This document shows positions 1 to 8,658 of a DNA stretch of 64,000 nt, in pieces. Numbering within the stretch: the stretch's first letter is position 1; each line of letters opens with the position of its first letter. Origin of the DNA: Methylobacterium aquaticum (GTDB taxonomy: Bacteria > Pseudomonadota > Alphaproteobacteria > Rhizobiales > Beijerinckiaceae). The position numbers and the translations under genes are program-made. The DNA lies in contig NZ_CP043627.1 of NCBI RefSeq assembly GCF_016804325.1, positions 4,275,001 to 4,339,000 on the forward strand. The letters are read 5' to 3'. Under the pieces are notes generated by a model, which saw nothing but the letters and a program-made list of their open reading frames with translations, searched no databases and was not told the DNA's origin.

Positions 1-596
1 TCGTGCCGTCCTTCGTCACCAATCTCTGGCAGCTGCTCGCCGGGCCGCGCTTCGGAGGCCTGCTGCGGCGGCTCTGGGCGATGATGGTCGCCATCGCGGT
101 CGGGACCGTGGCGAGCACCGGGCTGATCGCAGGCGCCAAGGGGCCGGGACCCGCGAGCGCTCTCGGTGCGGCGCTGGTGATCTACGCGGTGATCGGCTTG
201 GCCGGCTTCGCGGTCCGGGTGCCCGCCCGCACGGAGTCCTGGCTGTCGCCCGTCATCGGGCTCGTCACCGGCCTCGTCACGGGGGCGACCGGGGTCTTCG
301 TGATTCCGGCGGTGCCCTACCTCCAGGCGCTGGGCCTCGACCGGGACCAGCTGATCCAGGCCCTCGGCCTGTCCTTCACGGTCTCGACCGTGGCGCTCGC
401 CGCCGGCCTCGCGCGGGAGGGGGTGCTGCCGCTCGCGGCCGGAGCCGCCTCCCTCGTCACCCTGGCGCCGGCGCTTCTCGGCATGGCCGCGGGGCAGTGG
501 CTGCGCGGGCGCGTCTCCGCCCCGACCTTCCGCCGCGCCTTCCTGATCGGCCTCCTGCTGCTCGGCGCGCACTTGGCCTCGCGGCCGTGGCTGTAG
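1..596 (+). CDS. Sulfite exporter TauE/SafE family permease, 5' end cut by window edge
   Basis: The frame is open from the window edge, so the N-terminus is missing and the first in-frame GTG (base 3) is probably internal. The 197 visible residues contain about six hydrophobic segments. The glycine-rich stretch GLVTGLVTGATGVFVIPA, followed by PYLQALGLD, is the repeated signature of TauE/SafE permeases, which export sulfite, sulfoacetate or related organosulfur anions across the inner membrane. What is visible corresponds roughly to the C-terminal three quarters of a typical 250-residue family member. The substrate cannot be read from sequence. The gene is convergent with the next one, one base apart. 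Confidence 0.8.
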   Translation, partial: VPSFVTNLWQLLAGPRFGGLLRRLWAMMVAIAVGTVASTGLIAGAKGPGPASALGAALVIYAVIGLAGFAVRVPARTESWLSPVIGLVTGLVTGATGVFVIPAVPYLQALGLDRDQLIQALGLSFTVSTVALAAGLAREGVLPLAAGAASLVTLAPALLGMAAGQWLRGRVSAPTFRRAFLIGLLLLGAHLASRPWL

Positions 597-597
597 G

Positions 598-1182
598 CTA
601 CTCGTCCTCGTCGTCGAGGGGACGCAGGATCTGCATCCGGCGGCCCATCGGGTCCTCGAGGGTGGAGCGGCGCATGACCAGGAAGCCGCCATCCTGCGCC
701 CGGCGGATCCGGTCGGCGCGGGAATCGACCCAGAGGTCGACGTCGCGATCGCCGGACATGTCCGGCGGGAGCGGGCGGGCGATCCGCATGGCCGGCGTCT
801 CCGGCGGCATCCGGACGGCGAGGGACCGGCGGGCAAGGGCCTGACGGGGCGCCGCCATGACGACCGGCCGGCTGCCGGGACGCGCCGCGACCCGGTCTCG
901 CCGCTCGGCCTTGCGCCGCGCGAGCGCCGGGCGCTCCGCCATCCGCGGCCGGGACGCGGTCCTCACGGGCTTCTTGATCGGTGATGGCGATGCCGCGCGC
1001 GGGGACGTCGCGGCGGCGTGTTCGCCGGAGGGGGCAGGCTTTCCCGCTTCCGTGCCGGCGGGCTTCGCCGGCGGGTCGCTCCACGGGCGGGACGCGGCCG
1101 GGTCCTGTGCCCGTGCCGGCGGCGCGCACAGGACACCGAGCAGGAAAGCGAGGCCGACCGAGCGGCGCATCCCGTCACGCAT
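598..1182 (-). CDS. Secreted Ala/Pro/Arg-rich hypothetical protein
   Basis: Not recognised. The 194-residue product starts with a clear Sec signal peptide: basic MRDGMRRS, hydrophobic VGLAFLLGVLCA, then a probable cleavage after ARA. The next ~90 residues are low-complexity, rich in Pro, Ala, Ser and Arg. A more ordered C-terminal part (about residues 125-194) contains RADRIRRAQDGG and ends in the acidic tail DDEDE. An alternative start is the internal Met at residue 5 (base 1170). It is likely periplasmic. The signal peptide and the ordered C-terminus favour a real gene over a GC-rich shadow frame. Confidence 0.6.
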   Translation of the reverse strand: MRDGMRRSVGLAFLLGVLCAPPARAQDPAASRPWSDPPAKPAGTEAGKPAPSGEHAAATSPRAASPSPIKKPVRTASRPRMAERPALARRKAERRDRVAARPGSRPVVMAAPRQALARRSLAVRMPPETPAMRIARPLPPDMSGDRDVDLWVDSRADRIRRAQDGGFLVMRRSTLEDPMGRRMQILRPLDDEDE

Positions 1183-1611
1183 GATCGCACCTCCGGATCG
1201 GCAGGCACGGCCTGCCCGGCTCCTCGGTTTCCGCGGCTCGACGTGACGCCGCGCGACGGTCGTCGCAACCTGACCGTGTTAGGTGAAGGTAGCGGGGGCC
1301 AGGGGTGGCGTCCATGCGCGACGACGAGGAATCCACCAGCCTGTCGCCCGTGGCCGGATCCGGGGCCGGTATGTGGCGCGTCGTCCGAGCAGATTTCGCA
1401 GAAGGAGCTTCCGGTTTTACGACAAGAATCCGCGACGAAACAACAACCTCGGCGGAGTTGCGCTGGCCTGCCGACGCAAGTCCAATGAGGTCCCGGAAGC
1501 GCGAGGGAACTTCGTTAACCATCCCGCGTTTGTGCGCCGGCATGACGACCCGCACCCGCCGGGCCCGCCGCTTGCCACCGCAGCGGCATGATCTCTCCGG
1601 GACCTAACCCA
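1183..1611. other. Gene-free interval upstream of small membrane protein
   Basis: About 430 bases without a supported gene. Overlapping open frames exist on both strands but have arginine-rich, shadow-like compositions and no recognisable domain. No strong hairpin or repeat is visible. It presumably holds the promoter of the minus-strand secreted protein. Confidence 0.4.
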
Positions 1612-1821
1612 ATGATCCAGTTCGGCACGAAGGTGTCCGTGACGGCACGGGCCGCGACCGTCGCTGCGTCATACGAGGCCAAGTTGCGCCAGGCTGCGAT
1701 GGTGCTCACCCTGGCGGTCGGCGTGCCGCTCGTCCTGGCCTGGTTCGGCCTGATCGGCTGGAGCGTGGTCTGGCTCGCCCGCAGCGCGCTGGACCTGTCG
1801 GTGAGCGCCCTGGCGCTCTGA
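1612..1821 (+). CDS. Small single-pass membrane protein, unknown function
   Basis: A 69-residue product starting MIQFGTKVSVTARAATVAAS. Its middle is strongly hydrophobic (about residues 28-58, VLTLAVGVPLVLAWFGLIGW onward), consistent with one or two membrane spans. An in-frame ATG 24 bases upstream (1588) is an alternative start, and neither has a convincing ribosome binding site. No family is recognised. It lies between the secreted protein and pxpABC with no clear functional link. Confidence 0.4.
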   Translation: MIQFGTKVSVTARAATVAASYEAKLRQAAMVLTLAVGVPLVLAWFGLIGWSVVWLARSALDLSVSALAL

Positions 1822-1931
1822 CCCGGCGGGACGGCTTCGGGAGCAACCCGGTCCGGCGCGGCCCGCGGGTTGCAGGGGCGCCGGAGCGATGCCAGGACAT
1901 GGCATCCGCCCGCTTGCCCGGAGTGCCCGCC

Positions 1932-2693
1932 ATGCCGTCCATCGATCTCAATTCGGACCTCGGCGAGGGTTTCGGCGATTACCGCTGCGGCGACGACGCG
2001 GCGATGCTGGAGGTCGTCACCTCGGCCAACGTCGCCTGCGGCCTGCACGCGGGCGATCCCGAGATCATGGCCCGCACCTTCGCCATCGCCCGCGAGCGCG
2101 GCGTCGCGGTCGGCGCCCATCCCGGCTATCCGGACCTCTGGGGCTTCGGCCGCCGGATCCTGCCCTTCACCCCCGGCGAGGTCGAGCGCCTGGTCGCCTT
2201 CCAGGTCGGCGCGGCGGCCGGGCTCGCGGCCTATGCCGGCCACCGCGTCACCTACGTCAAGGCGCATGGGGCGCTCGCCAATCTCGCGGCGGTGGAGCGG
2301 GAGGTGGCGGATGCCATCGCCAGGGCCGTCAAGGCGGTCGATCCGTCCCTGTCCCTGCTCGCCATCGCGCTGACGGCCCAGGTCGCGGCCGGCGAGGCGC
2401 AGGGGCTCGACGTGCACCAGGAGATCTTCGCCGACCGCGGCTACACCGAGGCCGGGTTCCTGATCCCCCGCGGCCAGCCGGGCGCCCTGATCACCGACGA
2501 GGCGGAGGCCGCCGAGCGGGTGCTCGCCATGGTGCAGGAGGGGGCGATCATCGCGGCGAGCGGCCGGCGCCTGCCGACGCCGATCCGCTCGGTCTGCGTC
2601 CACGGCGATTCCGCCCATGCGGTCGCCACCGCCCGGGCCGTGCGCGCGAGGCTCGAAGGCGCCGGCGTGCGCCTCGCGCCGTTCCGGGCCTGA
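1932..2693 (+). CDS. pxpA: 5-oxoprolinase subunit A (LamB/YcsF family)
   Basis: PxpA is one of three subunits of the bacterial ATP-dependent 5-oxoprolinase, which cleaves 5-oxo-L-proline (pyroglutamate) to glutamate in the cytoplasm. The start MPSIDLNSDLGEGFGDY carries the family's N-terminal NSDLGE(G/S)FG signature, followed by SANVACGLHAGDP and GAHPGYPD, which are conserved YcsF motifs. The in-frame ATG at 1899 would add 11 unconserved residues, so 1932 is preferred (253 residues, normal for the family). It is the first gene of pxpABC, with 4 bases before pxpB. Confidence 0.93.
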   Translation: MPSIDLNSDLGEGFGDYRCGDDAAMLEVVTSANVACGLHAGDPEIMARTFAIARERGVAVGAHPGYPDLWGFGRRILPFTPGEVERLVAFQVGAAAGLAAYAGHRVTYVKAHGALANLAAVEREVADAIARAVKAVDPSLSLLAIALTAQVAAGEAQGLDVHQEIFADRGYTEAGFLIPRGQPGALITDEAEAAERVLAMVQEGAIIAASGRRLPTPIRSVCVHGDSAHAVATARAVRARLEGAGVRLAPFRA

Positions 2694-2697
2694 TCCG

Positions 2698-3420
2698 ATG
2701 GAGAGCCCCCGCCTCCTCGATGCCGGCGAGGCCGCCCTGGTGGCGGAGTTCGGCGCCACCGTCGATCCCGCCATCCACGACCGCGTGCTCGCCCTCGACG
2801 ACGCACTCCGCTCCGCGCCGCCCGAGGGACTGCGCGAGACGGTGCCGACCTACCGCTCGCTGATGATCCACTACGACCCCCTGGTCCTCGACCGCGACGA
2901 CCTCGCTGCGCGGGTGCTGGCGCTGGCGGCGCAGCCCGCCTCGGCCCGGGCCGGCGCGACACTTTGGACGCTGCCCTGCTGCTACGATCCGGCCTGTGCC
3001 GAGGATATCGGTGCCGTGGCGCAGGCAACGGGCTTGAGCGTCGAGCGCGTCGCAGCGCTCCATGCCGGGGCCGAGTACCGGGTCTACATGTACGGCTTCG
3101 CCCCGGGCTTCGCCTATCTCGGCGGCCTGCCGACGGAGCTGGCCGTCTCGCGCCGCGCCACGCCGCGCCCGCCGCATCCGGCCAACGCGCTCCTGATCGG
3201 CGGGGGGCTGGCTGCCGTCGGCACCTTCCCGATGCCGACGGGCTGGTACGTGATCGGCCGCACGCCGGAGCGGCTCTACGCGCCGCACCGGCCCGATCCG
3301 TTCCCGGTCGCGGTCGGCGACACGCTCCGCTTCGAGCCCATCGACCCCGCCACCTTCGCGGATCTCGAACGCCGCGCCGCATCCGGCGAGATCGTCGCCC
3401 AGCGCCGGGAGGCCGCATGA
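2698..3420 (+). CDS. pxpB: 5-oxoprolinase subunit B (KipI/PxpB family)
   Basis: A 240-residue product of the allophanate-hydrolase subunit 1 / KipI family, partner of PxpC in the 5-oxoprolinase complex. Visible family motifs include VPTYRSLMIHYDP, LPCCYDPACAED, MYGFAPGFAYLGGLP and PTGWYVIGRTP. The start at 2698 gives MESPRLLDAGEAALVAEFG, the usual N-terminal strand. The ORF extends upstream, but only into pxpA. Its stop overlaps the pxpC start by four bases (ATGA), which implies translational coupling. Confidence 0.93.
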   Translation: MESPRLLDAGEAALVAEFGATVDPAIHDRVLALDDALRSAPPEGLRETVPTYRSLMIHYDPLVLDRDDLAARVLALAAQPASARAGATLWTLPCCYDPACAEDIGAVAQATGLSVERVAALHAGAEYRVYMYGFAPGFAYLGGLPTELAVSRRATPRPPHPANALLIGGGLAAVGTFPMPTGWYVIGRTPERLYAPHRPDPFPVAVGDTLRFEPIDPATFADLERRAASGEIVAQRREAA

Positions 3421-4445
3421 CCCCGCGTCTCAGCATCCTCTCGGCCGGTCCCGGCGTGACGCTGCAGGATGGCGGCCGCCACGGCTACCTGCGCTACGGC
3501 ATCACCGCCGCCGGGCCGATGGACCCGCTGGCGCACGCCACCGCCAACCGGGCGCTCGGCAACCCGCCCGGCGCCACCGCCCTGGAAGTCTCGCTGGGCG
3601 GCGTCGAGGTGACGGCGGAGGGCGGACCGCTCGGGATCGCGCTCGCCGGCGGCGAGTTCCGGATCAGCCTCGACGGCGCGCCCCTGCCGCCGTCCTGCGC
3701 GCTGACGCTCCAGCCCGGCAGCCATCTCGTCGTGCGGGCCGGCCGGGCCGGGGCCTGGGCGTATCTCGCCGTCGCGGGCCGGTTCGACCTAGCGCCGACC
3801 CTCGGCTCGACCGCGACCCATACCCGCTCCGCCTTCGGCGGCCTCGACGGGCGGGCGCTCCGGGCCGGCGACCGGCTGACGATCGCGGAAGGCCGCCCCG
3901 GCCCGGCCGATCCCCACGCCCTGGTGGCGCCCTGGCTCGCCCGCCCGCCGGAGGAGATCCGGGTGGTGCTGGGCCCGCAGGACGATTTTTTCGGTGACGA
4001 CCAGATCGCCGCCTTCCTGGCCGGGCCCTGGACGGTGACGACCAAGGGCGACCGGATGGCCTGCTTCCTCGACGGCACGCCGCTCACCCATGCCAAGGGC
4101 TACAACATCGTCTCGGACGGCATCGCCATGGGGGCGATCCAGGTGCCGGGGGAGGGCTGGCCGATCGTCCTGATGGCCGACCGGCAATCCACCGGCGGCT
4201 ACCCGAAGATCGCGACCGTGATCGGCCCGGATCTCGGGCGGCTCGCTCAGGCACAGGGCGGCACGCGGATCCGCTTCCGGGCGGTGGACCGCGCCGAAGC
4301 GATCGCGGCGCGGCGGACGGAGGCGCAGGGCTTAGCCGGACCGGTGGCGATGGAGCCGCTGATCCGCACCGATTTCAGCGCCGAGTTCCTGCTCGGGCGC
4401 AACCTGATCGGCGGGGTGGTGGATGGGGCTCACGCCCCGTCGTAG
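3417..4445 (+). CDS. pxpC: 5-oxoprolinase subunit C (biotin-dependent carboxyltransferase / KipA family)
   Basis: PxpC belongs to the allophanate-hydrolase subunit 2 / KipA family and completes the 5-oxoprolinase complex with PxpA and PxpB. The start MTPRLSILSAGPGVTLQDGG and the following GYLRYGITAAGPMDP are diagnostic. Other motifs are TRSAFGGLDGRAL, RVVLGPQDDFF and STGGYPKIATVIGPDLGRL near the end. At 342 residues it is full length. It starts inside the pxpB stop codon, and its last 16 bases overlap the 3' end of the convergent SHMT-like gene. Confidence 0.93.
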   Translation: MTPRLSILSAGPGVTLQDGGRHGYLRYGITAAGPMDPLAHATANRALGNPPGATALEVSLGGVEVTAEGGPLGIALAGGEFRISLDGAPLPPSCALTLQPGSHLVVRAGRAGAWAYLAVAGRFDLAPTLGSTATHTRSAFGGLDGRALRAGDRLTIAEGRPGPADPHALVAPWLARPPEEIRVVLGPQDDFFGDDQIAAFLAGPWTVTTKGDRMACFLDGTPLTHAKGYNIVSDGIAMGAIQVPGEGWPIVLMADRQSTGGYPKIATVIGPDLGRLAQAQGGTRIRFRAVDRAEAIAARRTEAQGLAGPVAMEPLIRTDFSAEFLLGRNLIGGVVDGAHAPS

Positions 4446-5698
4446 ATCGGGAACCGGCGGCAGAGCGCCAGGACCTCCTCGCGGATCGCCGCCAGCCCGG
4501 CCTCGTCGTGGGGCGCCGCCACCACCCGGGCGATCCAGCGGCCGACCTGCCGGAATTCCTGTGCGCCGAAACCCCGTGCCGTCCCGGCATTCGAGGACAG
4601 GCGCAGGCCCGAGGGCGCCTCGGGCGGGCGGGTGTCGAACGGGATCTGGTTCTTGTTGACCGCGAGGCCCGCCGCCTCCAGGGCCTTGGCCGCGACATCC
4701 CCGGTCACGCCCTGGGGCGAGAGGTCGACCAGCATCAGCCCGCAATCGGTGCCGCCGGCGACAAGCCGCATCCCGGATTCCGCGACGCTCTCGGCGAGCG
4801 CCCTCGCATTGTCGAGGACCGCCCGGTTGTAGGTGGCGAATTCGGGCCGCAGGGCCTCGCCGAAGCAGGCGGCCTTGGCGGCGACGCCGTGCATCATCAC
4901 CGAGCCCTGCACGCCCGGGAAGATCCCGTAGTTGATCTTGTCCGACAGGGCGGGGTCGTTCCACAGGACCAGCCCGCCCCGGGCGCCGCGCAGGGACTTG
5001 TAGGTGGTCGAGGTCACCACGTGGGCGTGCGGGAAGGGGTGGGGATGGAGCCCGGTGGCGACGAGGCCGGCGAAATGCGCCATGTCGACCAGGAGCAGCG
5101 CCCCGACCTCGTCGGCGATGGCGCGCAAGCCTGCGAAATCGAGGGCGCGGGCATAGGCCGAGCCGCCGGCGACGATCATCTTAGGGCGGTGCTCGCGGGC
5201 GAGGCGGGCGACCGAGTCCAGTTCCACCCGCTCGCTGTCGCGTTCCACGCCGTAGCGCACGATGGTGTAGTCGCGCCCCGTCAGGGTCGCCGGGTGGCCG
5301 TGGCTGATATGGCCGCCGGCCTCGACGCCCATCGACAGGATCGTGTCGCCGAGTTCGAGCAGCCCGAGGAACACGCCCGCATTGGCGTTCGAGCCCGAAT
5401 GGGGCTGCACGTTGGCGAAGCGGCAGCCGAACAGGCGCGTCGCCCGGGTCACTGCCAGGGCCTCGATCGCGTCGGCATGCTCGGCGCCGCCGTAATAGCG
5501 GGCGTAGGCCAGGCCCTCGACGGTCTTGTTGGTGAGGACCGAGCCCTGCGCCTCCAGCACCAGCCGCGAGACGATGTTCTCCGAGGCGATCAGCTCGATC
5601 CCGTCCCGCTGCCGCGCGAGCTCGCCGCGGATCGAGGCGGCGAGCTCGGGGTCGGCATCGAGGCCCTGGTCGAAATAGCCGTCGTGGAGGAGGCGCAT
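4430..5698 (-). CDS. Serine hydroxymethyltransferase-like PLP enzyme with unusual active-site Tyr
   Basis: The 422-residue fold-type I PLP enzyme closely resembles serine hydroxymethyltransferase (serine plus tetrahydrofolate to glycine plus methylene-THF). Conserved blocks include ELIASENIVS, ARYYGGAEH, QPHSGSNANAG and VDMAHFAGLVA. The PLP lysine is K234 in TSTTYKSLRGARGG. Canonical SHMT has His directly before this Lys (TTTHK), but here it is Tyr233. The segment TNKTVEGLAYARYYGG also departs from the usual YPGRRYYGG. It may therefore be a paralogue with altered substrate, such as an alpha-methylserine-type hydroxymethyltransferase; that is inference. The start at 5698 removes 57 unconserved upstream residues. 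A LysR gene is divergent. Confidence 0.85.
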   Translation of the reverse strand: MRLLHDGYFDQGLDADPELAASIRGELARQRDGIELIASENIVSRLVLEAQGSVLTNKTVEGLAYARYYGGAEHADAIEALAVTRATRLFGCRFANVQPHSGSNANAGVFLGLLELGDTILSMGVEAGGHISHGHPATLTGRDYTIVRYGVERDSERVELDSVARLAREHRPKMIVAGGSAYARALDFAGLRAIADEVGALLLVDMAHFAGLVATGLHPHPFPHAHVVTSTTYKSLRGARGGLVLWNDPALSDKINYGIFPGVQGSVMMHGVAAKAACFGEALRPEFATYNRAVLDNARALAESVAESGMRLVAGGTDCGLMLVDLSPQGVTGDVAAKALEAAGLAVNKNQIPFDTRPPEAPSGLRLSSNAGTARGFGAQEFRQVGRWIARVVAAPHDEAGLAAIREEVLALCRRFPIYDGA

Positions 5699-5763
5699 GG
5701 GAGGGTGTCCGTCGGTGGCGGGAGCCCAGTGTCGGGCTTGCGGCGGCGGCCGGCAAACGGGAT

Positions 5764-5786
5764 AAGCTTGACGTGAGGCCAAGCTT
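5764..5786. promoter_or_regulatory. Paired AAGCTT sites, candidate LysR operator
   Basis: Two identical AAGCTT palindromes (5764-5769 and 5781-5786), 17 bases centre to centre, lie in the 133-base gap between the divergent SHMT-like and LysR genes. LysR regulators typically bind dyads in such shared intergenic regions. The binding role is inferred from position and symmetry only. Confidence 0.4.
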
Positions 5787-5831
5787 TTCTTGGTCTCGGA
5801 TTGTCTTGGCCTCGACGATGTGAGCCTCGCG

Positions 5832-6683
5832 ATGGATCCGGCCGGCCGGGCGGCTCCGCCCTCGCTCAATGCCCTGCGGGCCTTCGAGGCGGCGGCGCGC
5901 CATGGCGGCTACGCGGCGGCGGCCCGGGAACTCCACGTGACCCCGGCGGCGATCGGCGCCCAGGTGAAGGGGCTGGAGGCCTGGCTCGGCCGCCCGCTCT
6001 TCCACCGCCGGCCGAACGGCCTGTGCCTGACCGCTGAGGGGAGGGCGGTGCTGCCCTCCCTGACCGCGGCCTTCGATGCGGTGAACCATGCCGTGCGGGT
6101 GATGCGCGCGGTCGGCCGGCCGCGCAGCCTGACGCTCGCCGCCCTGCCCTGCATCGCCCAGCTCTGGCTCGCGCCCCGGTTGCCCGCCCTGCAAGCCGCC
6201 TTCGATCTCGACGTCGCGATCCTGACCCGGGACGACCCGCCGGACTATCTTCGCGAGCCGGTCGATCTCGGCCTGTATTTCGGCGAGGCCGCGCCCGCCG
6301 GCTGCACCTCCGTGGTGCTGGCCCGGGACGACCTGTTTCCGGTCTGCGCCCCCGCCCTGGCGGCGTCCTTGCGCGATCCGCGGGACCTCGCCGGGGCGAC
6401 GCTGCTGCACGATTCGGTCTGGCGCGAGGACTGGCCGCGCTGGCTGAGCGCCCACGGTGCCGGCGCCCTGCGCCCGGCGCGGGAGGCGGCGTTCTCGCTC
6501 TACGGCATCGCGCTGGACGCGGCGCTCGCCGGCCACGGCGTGCTCATCGGGCACAGCGCCCTAGTGGCCGAGGCGCTGGCGGCGGGGCGGCTCGTCGCGC
6601 CGTTCGGGGAAAGGATGGTGGCGGGAGCGCCGCTGCGGCTGATCGTGCCGGAGGGCGGGGAGGGGGACGGCTGGCGGGGGTGA
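5832..6683 (+). CDS. LysR-family transcriptional regulator (GcvA-like)
   Basis: A 283-residue LTTR with an N-terminal winged HTH: LNALRAFEAAARHGGYAAAA, then AIGAQVKGLEAWLGRPLF. The C-terminal substrate-binding domain includes DLGLYFGEA and HGVLIGHSALVAEAL. The overall pattern resembles GcvA, a regulator of glycine cleavage. This fits its divergent neighbour, a SHMT-like enzyme of one-carbon/glycine metabolism. The start at 5832 is preferred over an upstream in-frame TTG at 5790, which would overlap the candidate operator. Confidence 0.85.
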   Translation: MDPAGRAAPPSLNALRAFEAAARHGGYAAAARELHVTPAAIGAQVKGLEAWLGRPLFHRRPNGLCLTAEGRAVLPSLTAAFDAVNHAVRVMRAVGRPRSLTLAALPCIAQLWLAPRLPALQAAFDLDVAILTRDDPPDYLREPVDLGLYFGEAAPAGCTSVVLARDDLFPVCAPALAASLRDPRDLAGATLLHDSVWREDWPRWLSAHGAGALRPAREAAFSLYGIALDAALAGHGVLIGHSALVAEALAAGRLVAPFGERMVAGAPLRLIVPEGGEGDGWRG

Positions 6684-6767
6684 TCCGGTGGTTGGGAGGG
6701 GAGCGGTCGGAATCCGAGCGGCCGGAGCGTGCGAGCGGCCGCTGAGGGCCGGCGAGCACAACCATGC

Positions 6768-7481
6768 CTAAGCGGCGAGGGACGTCGCGGAATCGTGTGC
6801 GCTTGCCATGCATGTTCTGACACAGGCACGGGCCAGTGCCTCCGTGGCATCCACCAGCACGGTGCGCAGCGCCCCCTCTTCGGCCGCAAGCGCGACGGGG
6901 ATCTCGGTACAAGCCATCACGACCTGACGACAGCCGGTGGAAACCAGCGCCATGGCTTGTGCCCGCAGGATCTCCGTGGCCTCGGCGAGTTGCCCGGCCT
7001 TCACCAATCGAATCGCACGCATCACCTCGGCCTGACCGGCCGCATCGGGCATCCGGCAAGTGATGCCCCTGTGGGCCAGACGCTCCTGGTAGATGCCCGC
7101 CTCGACCGTGCCGCTGGTCGCCAGCACGCCCAGGCCGCCGCCATCGGACTCGGTGAGCATCTCGGCGACGGCGTCGACAATGTGCAGGACGCGCACAGGC
7201 GTCATGGCTTGCAGGGCGGCGTGCCAGTGATGGGCCGTGTTGCAGGGTATGGCGACGCAGGTGACGCCCGCCGCCTCCAGCCGTCGCAGGGCATCCACCA
7301 TGGCGGGCAACGGATCGGGGCCCTCGCCGAGGATCGCGGCGGTGCGGTCCGGGATATTGGCGGCCGAACAAACGACCATCTGGAGGTGGTCTTGATCGCG
7401 GGCGGCTGGCGTATTCCGGACGACCTTGCCCATGAAATCGACGGTCGCCATCGGACCCATTCCACCGAGAACACCAAGCAT
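6768..7481 (-). CDS. Aspartate/glutamate racemase family protein
   Basis: A 237-residue cofactor-independent racemase of the Asp/Glu/hydantoin superfamily. Both catalytic cysteine motifs are present: IPCNTAHHW in the first half and VVMACTEIPVAL in the second. The N-terminus MLGVLGGMGPMATVDFMGKV is typical of AspR/YgeA. The start at 7481 is chosen because AGGAGG lies five bases upstream. An in-frame ATG 57 bases further upstream adds unconserved sequence. The LysR gene upstream on the same strand may control it. Whether it acts on Asp, Glu or another amino acid cannot be decided. Confidence 0.85.
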   Translation of the reverse strand: MLGVLGGMGPMATVDFMGKVVRNTPAARDQDHLQMVVCSAANIPDRTAAILGEGPDPLPAMVDALRRLEAAGVTCVAIPCNTAHHWHAALQAMTPVRVLHIVDAVAEMLTESDGGGLGVLATSGTVEAGIYQERLAHRGITCRMPDAAGQAEVMRAIRLVKAGQLAEATEILRAQAMALVSTGCRQVVMACTEIPVALAAEEGALRTVLVDATEALARACVRTCMASAHDSATSLAA

Positions 7482-7539
7482 CGCGACCTCCTGTTGCCGG
7501 GCAGGATGCGCAGCGTCCGACACCGGGTCCAATGCCATG

Positions 7540-8439
7540 TCAGCCTAGGTTATTCCGCTCCCGCATAGTTTCCGCGATCACGCCCGACGCCTCCCAAACC
7601 CCCGCAACCGCGGGGCGACGATGTCCGCCGTTGCGATAGAGGCGGACTTCGAGAACGGTTTCCGCGCCGGAGGCGATCAACTCGCCGGCTTCCAACTCCC
7701 GGGTCACGAGGCTGCGCGGCAACCACGCGATCCCGTGCCCTTCCAGCACCATGAACTTCAACGCCTCGGCCATGGCGTTCTCGTTGATGTGCGAGGTCGT
7801 AGGAGACGGCCCCCCTGCCTGCGCTTGCGCCAGGATCGCGATGCGCCCGAGGAACGAACTCTTGGAGTAGCTGAGCACCGGGAGCGTCGCGGGATCCTCG
7901 GTCCGCAAGGCGCTGCGCACGGCGACGAGACTGTCGTAGCCGACGACGCGATACGGGAAAATCTCGGGATCGAGCGGCAGCGGAACGCCGGGATGGTAGA
8001 ACGTGAGCAGGAAATCGTAGCCGCCCTCGACGATGGCCTGGAGACAGGCATGGAAATTGTCCGGGAGCAGGCGGCTGTCGAGCGGCCCCGTAAACGCCTC
8101 GACCTGGCGAAACCAGCGCGGAAAGAATGCCAGCGCGAGCGTGTGGAGCGCGGCGACGGTCACGGTTCGGGTGCTCGGACGGTTCTTCGCTTGCAAGGAC
8201 GCTCGGCTACCGTGGATCATCCTCACCGCCTCTTCGGCGGTCTCGCGGAATTCCCGGCCCTCGGGCGTCAATGTGGTCGGATAGGTGCTGCGGTCGATGA
8301 GCGCGACGCCGAGCCACGCTTCGAGGGCCTGGATGCGGCGGCTGAACGCCGACTGCGTCACGTGACGCTCCTCCGCCGAACGGGAGAAGCTGCCGGTTCG
8401 GGCGAGGGTGGCAAAGTCCTCGAGCCACTTCAGTTCCAT
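7540..8439 (-). CDS. LysR-family transcriptional regulator
   Basis: A 299-residue LTTR. The HTH region MELKWLEDFATLARTGSFSR, then AFSRRIQALEAWLG, is close to the group that includes YjiE/HypT. The effector domain carries YDFLLTFYHPGVPLPLDPE and ENAMAEALKFMVLEGHGIAW. It is followed 58 bases later on the same strand by the racemase gene, so it may regulate the racemase or an unlinked target. No cysteine-rich redox motif is evident. Its ligand is unknown. Confidence 0.85.
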   Translation of the reverse strand: MELKWLEDFATLARTGSFSRSAEERHVTQSAFSRRIQALEAWLGVALIDRSTYPTTLTPEGREFRETAEEAVRMIHGSRASLQAKNRPSTRTVTVAALHTLALAFFPRWFRQVEAFTGPLDSRLLPDNFHACLQAIVEGGYDFLLTFYHPGVPLPLDPEIFPYRVVGYDSLVAVRSALRTEDPATLPVLSYSKSSFLGRIAILAQAQAGGPSPTTSHINENAMAEALKFMVLEGHGIAWLPRSLVTRELEAGELIASGAETVLEVRLYRNGGHRRPAVAGVWEASGVIAETMRERNNLG

Positions 8440-8658
8440 GACCGTGCCAGCCTACCACCGCGCATCGGCCGAGTCCGGGGTCGCGCGGAACGACCGAAAT
8501 GGGTCGAAGCTGTGTGAACACTCGAAAGCCATGGACGAATTTCTCCTCGGACACCCCTGGCCGATCGACGGCATCGGCACCCCGGCCGCATCGCAGCGGC
8601 CGTTCGGAACACTCGAGTGATGGTGGCGTGGAGGATTGTTCGGATTCTTCGGCGTGCG

